Source of the DNA: Deltaproteobacteria bacterium
Lineage (GTDB): Bacteria > Desulfobacterota_C > Deferrisomatia > Deferrisomatales > JACRMM01
NCBI GenBank assembly: GCA_016218905.1
Contig: JACRCS010000147.1
Location: 1-11,189, forward strand
Length of the DNA stretch: 11,189 nt
Direction of reading: 5' to 3'
Positions 6,254-11,189 of this stretch are shown one piece after another. The notes below the pieces were generated by a model. The model was not told the origin of the DNA, did no database searches, and saw nothing but the letters and a program-made list of their open reading frames with translations. Position 1 is the first letter of the stretch. The number at the start of each line of letters is the position of its first letter. A program made the position numbers and the translations under genes.

Positions 6254-6479
6254 GACGGGGTCAGGTCTACGCAATTGACGGGTGGGGCCGGACTGAGGGA
6301 AGACGGAGGGAGATGGGGGGAAGACTTGGCCAGGAGTGTCCGGGCGCGTCCTATTACGTGACTCCACGGGGCAATGGGCGCCGATTGCCGCAGCAATCGC
6401 GCAACTGACCGACGTCTTCAGGCGTCTTCAGACCTGCGACTGAAAAGGGAACCGTCAAATGCGTAGACCTGACCCCGTC
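6254..6479. mobile_element. 226-bp MITE-like element with RAYT/REP-type terminal inverted repeats
   Basis: The ends 6254-6281 and 6452-6479 are 28-bp inverted repeats with a single mismatch. Each carries the core GGGGTCAGGTCTACGCA / its complement TGCGTAGACCTGACCCC. Sequences with a GGGGTCAGGTCT core commonly flank REP-associated tyrosine transposase genes in my recollection, and the interior here encodes a RAYT start (6313-6408). A whole RAYT gene needs about 600 bases or more, so this looks like an internally deleted, non-autonomous derivative. No target-site duplication is visible, as expected for this IS200/IS605-related class. Confidence 0.78.
6313..6408 (+). pseudogene. REP-associated tyrosine transposase (RAYT), N-terminal remnant
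   Basis: From ATG 6313 to TGA 6406-6408 (31 codons) the translation contains RLGQECPGASYYVTPRGNGR, the RAYT opening motif that normally reads close to E-x-PGA-x-YHVT-x-RGN. The usual histidine of YHVT is tyrosine here. GGAGGGAG lies directly upstream. The catalytic HUH and tyrosine region and the rest of the roughly 200-300-residue protein are missing. It sits inside the 226-bp inverted-repeat element and is presumably what remains after internal deletion. Confidence 0.68.
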
Positions 6480-6549
6480 CGGTACCCCCTACTTCTCTGA
6501 GGCCACCCGGCTCGGGATCGCAAAGGCGTCGGGTGAGTGGAAGGAAGAT

Positions 6550-6571
6550 GGGGTGCCCCAGAGGGCACCCC
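6550..6571 (-). terminator. Terminator-like hairpin after the FMN-binding protein gene
   Basis: GGGGTGCCC-CAGA-GGGCACCCC is a perfect 9-bp stem with a 4-base loop, 21 bases past the stop of the minus-strand gene ending at 6593. The following minus-strand bases are CATCTTCCTTCC, pyrimidine-rich without a clean T run. Strong stem, weak tail. Confidence 0.55.
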
Positions 6572-6592
6572 GCGGCTTAGACCTTCCGGGGC

Positions 6593-6964
6593 CTACAAAG
6601 TCTGTTCCACCGAGAGAACGGTTACGATCAAGGCAGCTCGAGCCCACGAGAATCGGGCCTTGACTCCTTCGAACTCCGGACCGGAGGCGGCGAACGCGGC
6701 CTTACCCTTCACCAGAAAACCGGTGCCGAGGCCGTTCTTTCCGGCGACTTTGCTGCTGCCCATGGTGAGGAGCACGTTGTTGTTGGTCGAGATGTTGGCC
6801 TCCGTCTTGTGATAGTACCCTGCTGGAATCAGCAGGCGGCCGTCGTCGGTAATCCGTACGTAGCTGTTCCAGGTGTTGACCATGTGCGGTCCTTCAGGGC
6901 CGAGGGTCGCGATGGCCACCACCCCGTCCTTCTTCAGTACTTCGCGCAGCTTGTCTGGAATCAT
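6593..6964 (-). CDS. Small FMN-binding split-barrel protein (pyridoxamine-phosphate-oxidase-like)
   Basis: A 123-residue protein that closely resembles the 122-residue FMN-binding protein of Desulfovibrio vulgaris as I remember it. Shared blocks include DGVVAIATLGPEGPHMVNTW (13-32), HKTEAN (52-57), KVAGKNGLGTGFLVKGKAAF (71-90) and the end RAALIVTVLSVEQTL. It folds as a split β-barrel, binds FMN at a dimer interface, and is thought to act in electron transfer; no substrate is firmly known. The ATG at 6962-6964 follows AAGGAG by 6 bases. It lies 288 bases downstream of a Crp/Fnr regulator on the same strand, so redox- or oxygen-dependent control is plausible (inference). Confidence 0.9.
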   Translation of the reverse strand: MIPDKLREVLKKDGVVAIATLGPEGPHMVNTWNSYVRITDDGRLLIPAGYYHKTEANISTNNNVLLTMGSSKVAGKNGLGTGFLVKGKAAFAASGPEFEGVKARFSWARAALIVTVLSVEQTL

Positions 6965-7252
6965 GAGACTGCTCCTTTCTGTGGTTGCTGGTGCAGGCTA
7001 CCTCACAGGCGGTGGTGCAACGTCTTGCGGTGACTGTCTGGAAGCCTTGAAATGGCTGAGTGAGTCACGGCGCGATGCTAACAAACTGCACCCAGGGGGT
7101 TCGGTAGCTGACACTACATCGCCCAAGTTTCTTTCGGCCTCGGGAAGGAGGCCAAGGTCGTACCGCGGATGGGGAGTGACTGCCGTGGTTGGAAAGTCGA
7201 CTGAACAGGGGGGAAGTAGAAACGGGGCAGGTGGTTAGCGATCTACGCCCGG
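6965..7252 (-). other. Spacer between regulator and flavoprotein genes
   Basis: 288 bases without a supported gene. They contain an imperfect hairpin at 7131-7156 (GGCCTC/GAGGCC, extended by CTT/AAG) with no T run. Towards the flavoprotein there is presumably its promoter, but I see no convincing -35/-10 pair. I also find no clean Fnr-type (TTGAT-N4-ATCAA) or Crp-type (TGTGA-N6-TCACA) site. Confidence 0.45.
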
Positions 7253-7969
7253 TCAGCCGTCTTGCACGTCGCTCACGAAGAGAAACTTTCCGGCAGAACG
7301 AACCCGGCCGGTTTCTCGAAGCTTGCCGAGAGCGCGGGTGACGCTGACCCGGTGCGCGCCCACGAGGAAACCGATCTCCTCGTGAGTGAGCGGGAAAGCG
7401 ATGTTCCACCCCCCTGGGGCAGGTGTGCCCATGTCGCGGGCCACGTTCGCCAAGACCTCGTACAACCGGTCTTCGAGGTTCAGCTCCGACAGCGCCCCCA
7501 TCTTGCCGGAGAGAAGATTGATCCTGCGGGACAGATTTCGGATCACCACGATGCCCACCGACGGGTACTGATGGACGATGGATTCGAAGGTCTTTCGGTC
7601 GATACCACACAGGACGGTCGGCTCGAGACACGTCGCCGCGACCGGATACTCTCCGCCGTCTTCGATGAGCACGTTCTCACCGAGCAGGTCGCCCGCCTTG
7701 CGGATGTCGAGGGTCAGGACGCGGCCATCCTCCGTCGTCTTCCATAGCTTCACAGAGCCCGCCTTGATGAGCCACATGCTGTCGGCGGGATCGCCCTGCA
7801 AAAACAGGTTCTCGCCAGCCGACAGGTGCCTGCGCAGCAGATCTCCCGAGAATTGCTCCCATGCCTCTGCCGGCGCACCTTCGAAGAGCCAGATCTGGCC
7901 GAAACAGCGCGGGTGCAGCGGGACGTCGGGCCCCGCAAGTCGCCGGCATCGACATAGGTTCTCGCCCAC
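7253..7969 (-). CDS. Crp/Fnr family transcriptional regulator
   Basis: A 238-residue regulator. Residues about 24-130 are the cyclic-nucleotide-binding-type β-roll (LSAGENLFLQGDPADSMWLI, GSVKLWKTTEDGRVLTLDIR, GDLLGENVL). A dimerisation helix spans about 138-175. The winged helix with FPLTHEEIGFLVGAHRVSVT (192-211) carries the recognition helix. The β-roll lacks the RSA-type cAMP phosphate-binding motif, so the ligand is probably not cAMP. The N-terminus is cysteine-rich (C6, C8, C22), with C114 and C121 in the roll, which could suit an iron-sulfur or thiol redox switch; the spacing is not that of E. coli FNR. The GTG start at 7969 follows GAGGTGG. Related Geobacter-like regulators share the CFG-x-x-WLFEG opening. 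A likely target is the flavoprotein gene downstream. Confidence 0.92.
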   Translation of the reverse strand: MGENLCRCRRLAGPDVPLHPRCFGQIWLFEGAPAEAWEQFSGDLLRRHLSAGENLFLQGDPADSMWLIKAGSVKLWKTTEDGRVLTLDIRKAGDLLGENVLIEDGGEYPVAATCLEPTVLCGIDRKTFESIVHQYPSVGIVVIRNLSRRINLLSGKMGALSELNLEDRLYEVLANVARDMGTPAPGGWNIAFPLTHEEIGFLVGAHRVSVTRALGKLRETGRVRSAGKFLFVSDVQDG

Positions 7970-8041
7970 GGTTCCACCTCACTTCGGCTAGGCGTTCGCT
8001 GCACTCGGCAGACGAGGCACTTGTTCGCGCTCGCACTCATA

Positions 8042-8569
8042 TCAGGTCTCTGAGGCCGTCTCTGTAGCATCCGCTACACTCTCAGTCTCTCGTCCGAGTG
8101 GCTTCACGTTCACGCCGGCGAGATAGAGGTTCGCGAGACTCCAGGCCGTGTGATGCCACTTCGTCTGGCGGAGGACCGCCTCGATGTTTGCCGGGGTCAG
8201 GAAGACCACCGACCAGCCGAGCGCATCGAGGACGAGATCCTGTTCGCGCCGCGGGAAGAGGCCGCGCACCATCGGGGCAACCCTTGCCCGCGTCAACGCG
8301 ACGAGATCGAGACCCGCGAGCTCCTCCGACACGATCGCATGCCCAGCTCGGCGCACCACCTCGTCGATGAGTGCCCCGCGAAGCGCCGCGTGCGCGTGCC
8401 GTGCGCGGGCAAGGAAGTCGCCGCCGCGAAAGGCCGCGTAGTGCTGGCTGTCGTAAGCACCGGTGTGGACGTAGCGTTCGACGGCCTCTCGGCAGGCGCC
8501 GCCCCCCATAGGGCCCTCGCGGCCCTCCGGACCTCTTGAACGGGGCGGCGCGTCAGGTTGAGGGCCCAT
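8042..8569 (-). CDS. Conserved protein of unknown function, overlapping parE
   Basis: 175 residues from ATG 8569 (GAGGGTGG about 9 bases upstream). An in-frame ATG at 8509 would give 155 residues and starts closer to the conserved part. Conserved-looking blocks are CREAVERYVHTGAYDSQHYA, the hydrophilic helix FLARARHAHAALRGALIDEV, RARVAPMVRGLFPRREQD, and GWSVVFLTPANIEAVLRQT with TAWSLANLYLAG. I recall proteins with this core that continue into a zinc-protease-like HExxH-type half; here the protein stops soon after LANLYLAG with a low-complexity tail, so it may be truncated. It has no membrane segment. It overlaps the parE end by 17 bases, so it is probably co-transcribed with the toxin-antitoxin pair, 72 bases before the Crp/Fnr gene. 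Confidence 0.75.
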   Translation of the reverse strand: MGPQPDAPPRSRGPEGREGPMGGGACREAVERYVHTGAYDSQHYAAFRGGDFLARARHAHAALRGALIDEVVRRAGHAIVSEELAGLDLVALTRARVAPMVRGLFPRREQDLVLDALGWSVVFLTPANIEAVLRQTKWHHTAWSLANLYLAGVNVKPLGRETESVADATETASET

Positions 8570-8903
8570 TTTCGGGACCACCCTCGTGAATGGACTCCTG
8601 AAGCGCGGAGGGAATGTCTCGCGCGGCGTGAAGGACGCGGAGCACGTCCACGTAGTCGTCCCGCTCGACGTAGAAGACGAGGTAGTTCTCGAAATCGGGA
8701 ACGGCCCAGACCCGCAGGTTCTCCATGATCGGCAGGTGCGCGTACCGCGGAGATCCGATGGAAGGACGTTCGCCGATCCGGTCGAAGGCGGCCTGCACCG
8801 CGTCGAGGAAGCGGAGGGCCGCCTCGAGATAGTCCTTGGCGATGTAGCCCGCGTGGTCGTCGATCTCACGATCGGCCCGCGGGCGAACTCGAACGGGCTT
8901 CAT
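8553..8903 (-). CDS. parE: ParE/RelE-superfamily toxin
   Basis: A 116-residue toxin of the ParE type: RVRPRADREIDDHAGYIAKD (5-24), the two N-terminal helices with RFLDAVQAAFDRIGERPSIG, and the β-strand core with VWAVPDFENYLVFYVERDDY and VDVLRVLHAARDI. ParE members poison DNA gyrase, while RelE relatives cleave mRNA; the pairing with a ParD antitoxin favours gyrase. The ATG at 8901-8903 overlaps the parD stop by four bases, giving translational coupling. Length is slightly above the usual ~95-105 residues because of a polar tail after residue 104. No sign of inactivation. Confidence 0.93.
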   Translation of the reverse strand: MKPVRVRPRADREIDDHAGYIAKDYLEAALRFLDAVQAAFDRIGERPSIGSPRYAHLPIMENLRVWAVPDFENYLVFYVERDDYVDVLRVLHAARDIPSALQESIHEGGPENGPST

Positions 8904-9151
8904 CCGCCTGCTTGCTTCTTCAGGAGCGCGGCCCGTTTGCCTCGCCAGTAGCCCTCATCGGCTGGGACCGGAGGGCCGGACTCGAGCCCTTCCAGCATCA
9001 GGGCCGCCAGGCGCTGCTCGGCCTGGCCGATCTGGTCCTTTCGGATCAGGTCGCGCACGTACTCGCTCGACGTGCTGTAGCCCCTCTCCCGCACCTGTGT
9101 GTCCACGAAGCGCCTCATGCCGTCGGGCAGGGAGATGTTCATCGTCGACAT
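8900..9151 (-). CDS. parD: ParD-type antitoxin
   Basis: An 83-residue antitoxin. Residues 1-40 are a ribbon-helix-helix DNA-binding domain (MNISLPDGMRRFVDTQVRER, then GYSTSSEYVRDLIRKDQ). The rest is the flexible toxin-wrapping tail, with the conserved W69-R70 near GYWRGKRAALL. The start is either ATG 9151 or the adjacent ATG 9154; GAGG lies just upstream of both, and 9151 gives the family-typical MSTMNISLP opening. ParD dimers repress their own promoter and bind ParE. The upstream bases (9160-9200) are relatively AT-rich and probably hold the promoter, but I could not define the boxes. Confidence 0.93.
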   Translation of the reverse strand: MSTMNISLPDGMRRFVDTQVRERGYSTSSEYVRDLIRKDQIGQAEQRLAALMLEGLESGPPVPADEGYWRGKRAALLKKQAGG

Positions 9152-9361
9152 CATGACCTCGCGCGAAGATGGGATATGACAAAGTTTGCCAACCAGCTCC
9201 CGCGATGTCCAGGGCAATCGGCGTGCCACATCCCTCTCTGCCAGGCGCCGCCGGTGTTTCGCTCGAACAGACGCAGGGACCGAGACCTCCAGCCCGCGAA
9301 GGGCGTATCCTTCCCGCCGCCGCGCGTAGTGATCGCGGGCTGAGGAAGAAAGGACGCCCCC

Positions 9362-9758
9362 TTGGTTGTCGCGCACGTCTCGACGAGTGAAGACGGACTC
9401 TACCTCCGGGCGGAGTCGGCGCCTGCTTCGGCCAAGAGCAAACGGAAGGGAGCTCGCCGCCGCAACGGGGTCGGCTCACGAGACCGAGTATGAGGGCCTG
9501 GACCGGCCGTCGCGCGACATCGTGGAAGTGCTCTCCGTGCTCGCCTCCGCAGTGACCCGCACGCTGCTCCTCCACTGCCTGGCTGCAACAGGCTCTCGTG
9601 CACCCAGGGAGAAGAACTGGACCGCCCAGAACCTTTTGTTCGTCTTCCGAAAGCTCGTCGAGACAGGCCTCGCGGAGGACGTCGACAAGAAGTTTCGCTG
9701 CGCGTCGGCCTTCCGGGAAGTCGCCACACGGCGGGTGCTCGCGCAGAAATCGGCTCGG
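9362..9758 (+). pseudogene. Frameshifted 5' fragment, perhaps of an SNF2/DEAD-box-type helicase
   Basis: A TTG at 9362, preceded by AAAGGA, opens a frame reading VVAHVSTSEDGLYLRAE and ending in an Arg/Lys-rich stretch with a TGA at 9491-9493. The coding look continues in another frame from about 9477: LDRPSRDIVEVLSVLASAV, then WTAQNLLFVFRKLVETGLAE and FRCASAFREVATRRVLAQ, which resembles a winged-helix-like segment. I have the impression of the N-terminus of a bacterial SNF2-related helicase (a short opening strand, a basic linker, then this helical domain), but that is from memory and weak. A frameshift between 9450 and 9490 and the abrupt switch to a phosphoesterase after about 9760 show that the gene is broken. 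Confidence 0.4.
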
Positions 9759-9833
9759 GAGGCTGTCCAAGGAGCTTCGGTATCTATTCATGGTCGAGAG
9801 GGTTCAGGCACTTGCCCGAAGGCCATGATCCAC

Positions 9834-10259
9834 AAGGTTAGGTCCCTCGAACGGGGTGGAAAGACGGTGTGGATCGCCGGCGCCGGGGACCTCTGGGAGG
9901 ACCATCGAGACGTCGATGTCCTCCTGCGCGGGATTCCCGAAGCGGACTGCCGGATCGTCTTGGCGCACAATCCGGACACCGCCGACACCGGCTTCGGCGG
10001 ACGGACAGACCTCATGATCTCCGGCCACACGCACGGAGGACAGGTGAACATCCCCTTTCTCGGGCCGCCGGTGCTGCCTGTGCGCAACAAGACGTACTCG
10101 AGTGGGCTCAAGACCTCAACCCGGGGCGCGCGGGTCTTCATCTCCAGAGGAATCGGCTGGGCGATCTACCCTGTGCGGTTCAATTGCCCGCCCGAGATTG
10201 CTGTGCTCGAGCTCGTACCCGACAAGTCAGGCCCGGGCCACCCAGGCACGAGTCCCTGA
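9834..10259 (+). pseudogene. Metallophosphoesterase (YkuE/YaeI-like), C-terminal half only
   Basis: The last ~140 codons of a frame open from about 9366 read as the C-terminal half of a YkuE/YaeI-type calcineurin-like phosphoesterase: ERGGKTVWIAGAGDLWEDH, then CRIVLAHNPD (first retained metal histidine), DLMISGHTHGGQVNIPFLGP (GHTH, the last metal-binding pair), and GARVFISRGIGWAIYPVRFN, PEIAVLELV. The N-terminal D-x-H, GD and GNHD motifs that complete the two-metal site are missing, so the product cannot be a normal enzyme. It is joined in frame to the unrelated fragment upstream, with no start codon or ribosome site of its own in good position. Intact relatives sit at the membrane and cleave phosphodiester or pyrophosphate bonds of lipids. 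Confidence 0.8.
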
Positions 10260-10502
10260 ACGGCCATTCGTCCCGCCGGGGAGCGGCCGCAGCGCGGTGA
10301 GTGCCGAAAGGCATCGGTCTTTCAACGAACCCGAAGAAGTCTTCAAAAAGTCGTCGGAGCCTTTTCGCAACACCTCTGGTCGCCGGGCGTTCACGACTCG
10401 CCACCACACCGACATGCTTCGGACCCGTCCCGCCCGGACTTCAAAAAGGCGACCCATCTGCAACCGACGAGTCCGAAAGTGTCCTCTGCAGGACTCAAGC
10501 AC

Positions 10503-10528
10503 AAAACCTCCCCGCCATTCCGGGGCGG
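10503..10528 (-). terminator. Probable intrinsic terminator on the minus strand
   Basis: Read on the minus strand, CCGCC-CCGGAAT-GGCGG (10528-10512) is followed by GGAGGTTTTG with a TTTT run at 10506-10503. It begins 1-2 bases after the stop of the small membrane protein frame, where a terminator would be expected. Confidence 0.4.
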
Positions 10529-10529
10529 T

Positions 10530-10682
10530 TCATAGAAGAGCGACACGGATCGTTTCACTAATCACGTAGATGAGAAACAGCGGAAAGACGGCGAGGACCG
10601 CCGTCATGACCCAAACAATTCCCTTCGACAGGAACGCAGGGTGCGGCAAGTATCGGTCGGCCGCCCTCTCGAGTGAGAACAT
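10530..10682 (-). CDS. Possible small single-pass membrane protein
   Basis: A 50-residue frame starting MFSLERAADRYLPHPAFLSK and followed by one clear membrane helix (about residues 22-43, IVWVMTAVLAVFPLFLIYVI), ending SETIRVALL. The frame stays open upstream to about 10772, adding a less convincing hydrophobic LLFLTAM, so it could also be the end of a longer broken membrane protein. No strong ribosome site precedes ATG 10682. Support comes from the uninterrupted hydrophobic helix and the terminator-like hairpin directly after the stop. I do not recognise a family, and it may be chance. Confidence 0.4.
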   Translation of the reverse strand: MFSLERAADRYLPHPAFLSKGIVWVMTAVLAVFPLFLIYVISETIRVALL

Positions 10683-10784
10683 GGCGGTGAGGAACAGGAG
10701 AGACTGGGGACGGGCGAGGGGACGTTTGCTAAGGTTTATTAAGGGTATGCTTTTGCTCCACGGCTTGAGCAAGTCCTCTCGAGA

Positions 10785-10966
10785 CGACCGCGAAGAGCGG
10801 TCGAAGACCTCCTGCGCGAGGTGAGCGAGAAGTACGGCTGCGCGGCGGAGGCTCTGTTCGGCGGCAGCCGGAACCGGCTCTCGCGCGTGGGCGGCGGGAA
10901 TTCCTGCTGCGCGCGGTGGAGGAGGCGGGTACTCCGATCAGTTCGTTGGCTCGGGCCCGTCCCCTC
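10785..10966 (+). pseudogene. RAYT-like transposase, frameshifted C-terminal remnant
   Basis: Reading from about 10785, VEDLLREVSEKYGCAAEALF (10800 on), then GGSRNRLSRVGG; then, in another frame from 10892, RREFLLRAVEEAGTPISSLA. This is the layout I remember for the C-terminal helical, DnaA-like DNA-binding region of REP-associated tyrosine transposases (helix, FGG/GRSR turn, helix, short helix-turn-helix). At least one frameshift near 10890 and loss of everything N-terminal make it dead. About 75 bases upstream is GGGGACGTTTGCTAAGG (10718-10734), which may be an old element end. Family call rests on pattern memory and is moderate at best. Confidence 0.5.
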
Positions 10967-10992
10967 CCGTCCCGTCCACCATTGGCATGCCG

Positions 10993-11189
10993 TTACGGCT
11001 TCCGACGCGCCCTCAGCCGCGAGGTCGGCGCTTGGGGATCCTCTCGGGTTGAACGCGATGCCGCGGCGAAGTCCATGATGGTGTCGAGCCGTGCCTCCAC
11101 GCGTGTGGTTCGCCGGTCGAGTTCCCGGACCTCCTCGGCGAAGCTCTTCACCGTCTCCGAGAGCGCCTTGACGTCGTCCGTGAGCTTCA
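10993..11189 (-). CDS. Coiled-coil protein, C-terminal part (runs off right edge)
   Basis: From the right edge to a TAA at 10993-10995 the minus strand reads KLTDDVKALSETVKSFAEEV, RELDRRTTRVEARLDTIMDF, then a polar, arginine-rich tail. Heptads of leucine/valine at a and d positions over about 40 residues indicate a coiled coil. The last visible bases (TGAAG) would form ATG-AAG if the next base outside is A, so it may be a complete protein of about 65 residues rather than a tail. Function cannot be told. It faces the RAYT remnant and ends 27 bases from it. Confidence 0.5.
   Translation of the reverse strand, partial: KLTDDVKALSETVKSFAEEVRELDRRTTRVEARLDTIMDFAAASRSTREDPQAPTSRLRARRKP

Noticed and set aside
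4895..6367. 490-codon open frame on the minus strand across the amidohydrolase gene
   Set aside because: It is antisense to a well-supported gene, is Arg/Val/Glu/Leu-rich with no recognisable domain, and arises from codon bias in GC-rich DNA.
8570..8869. Extension of the unknown protein gene upstream through parE
   Set aside because: That frame is an Arg/Ser/Thr-rich shadow of parE; coding starts at 8569 or 8509.
9169..9390. Small open frame upstream of the chimeric pseudogene
   Set aside because: Proline/arginine-rich translation, no family resemblance and no ribosome site; it overlaps the parD promoter region.
10260..10502. Open frames on both strands after the phosphoesterase remnant
   Set aside because: Translations are rich in Arg, Ser and Pro with no recognisable domain or start signal; I see nothing functional here apart from the hairpin at 10503-10528.
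1..11189. CRISPR arrays, tRNA, rRNA or riboswitches
   Set aside because: No regularly spaced short repeats, no cloverleaf or rRNA-like stretch and no known riboswitch core was seen on reading either strand.

Overview
The window is GC-rich bacterial DNA with many short genes, several gene fragments and repeats, and no rRNA or tRNA genes. The protein set (DUF169, YcaC-type hydrolase, XapX, YtcJ-like amidohydrolase, a Geobacter-like Crp/Fnr regulator, a Desulfovibrio-like FMN-binding protein and RAYT remnants) suggests an Acidobacteriota or deltaproteobacterial-type soil or sediment organism. The sequence does not settle the lineage, and this is inference from family flavour only.

Layout, left to right. 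Positions 1-222 hold the N-terminus of a DUF169 protein running off the left edge. Positions 397-1051 hold an AbrB/MazE-type antitoxin overlapping a Doc (death-on-curing) toxin, with an AT-rich palindrome just upstream that looks like the operator. Positions 1140-1928 encode a class I SAM methyltransferase, and 2253-2708 a small ICMT/PEMT-like membrane methyltransferase. Positions 2709-3211 carry no intact gene: they hold the first copy of a 153-bp repeat (a long hairpin joined to the last ~30 codons of an AraC-family regulator) and a decayed reading frame. Positions 3212-6064 are a tight three-gene operon: YcaC-like isochorismatase-fold hydrolase, XapX/DUF1427 membrane protein and a 623-residue amidohydrolase. 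Right after it lies the second copy of the hairpin-AraC repeat (about 95 % identical, same orientation). Eleven bases further on is a 226-bp element with 28-bp terminal inverted repeats that encloses the start of a REP-associated tyrosine transposase (RAYT).

From 6593 to 9151 all genes are on the minus strand. In transcription order they are ParD antitoxin, ParE toxin, a conserved protein of unknown function overlapping parE, a Crp/Fnr-type regulator, and a small FMN-binding flavoprotein. The last two plausibly form a redox-responsive pair.

The right end (9362-11189) is mostly wreckage: a frameshifted gene start fused to the C-terminal half of a metallophosphoesterase that has lost part of its active site, a possible small membrane protein with a terminator-like hairpin, a frameshifted RAYT C-terminus, and the end of a coiled-coil protein.

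Overall the window has two toxin-antitoxin modules, one coherent catabolic-looking operon framed by direct repeats, and several scars of mobile or recombined DNA. The most unusual item is the duplicated hairpin + AraC-tail unit.
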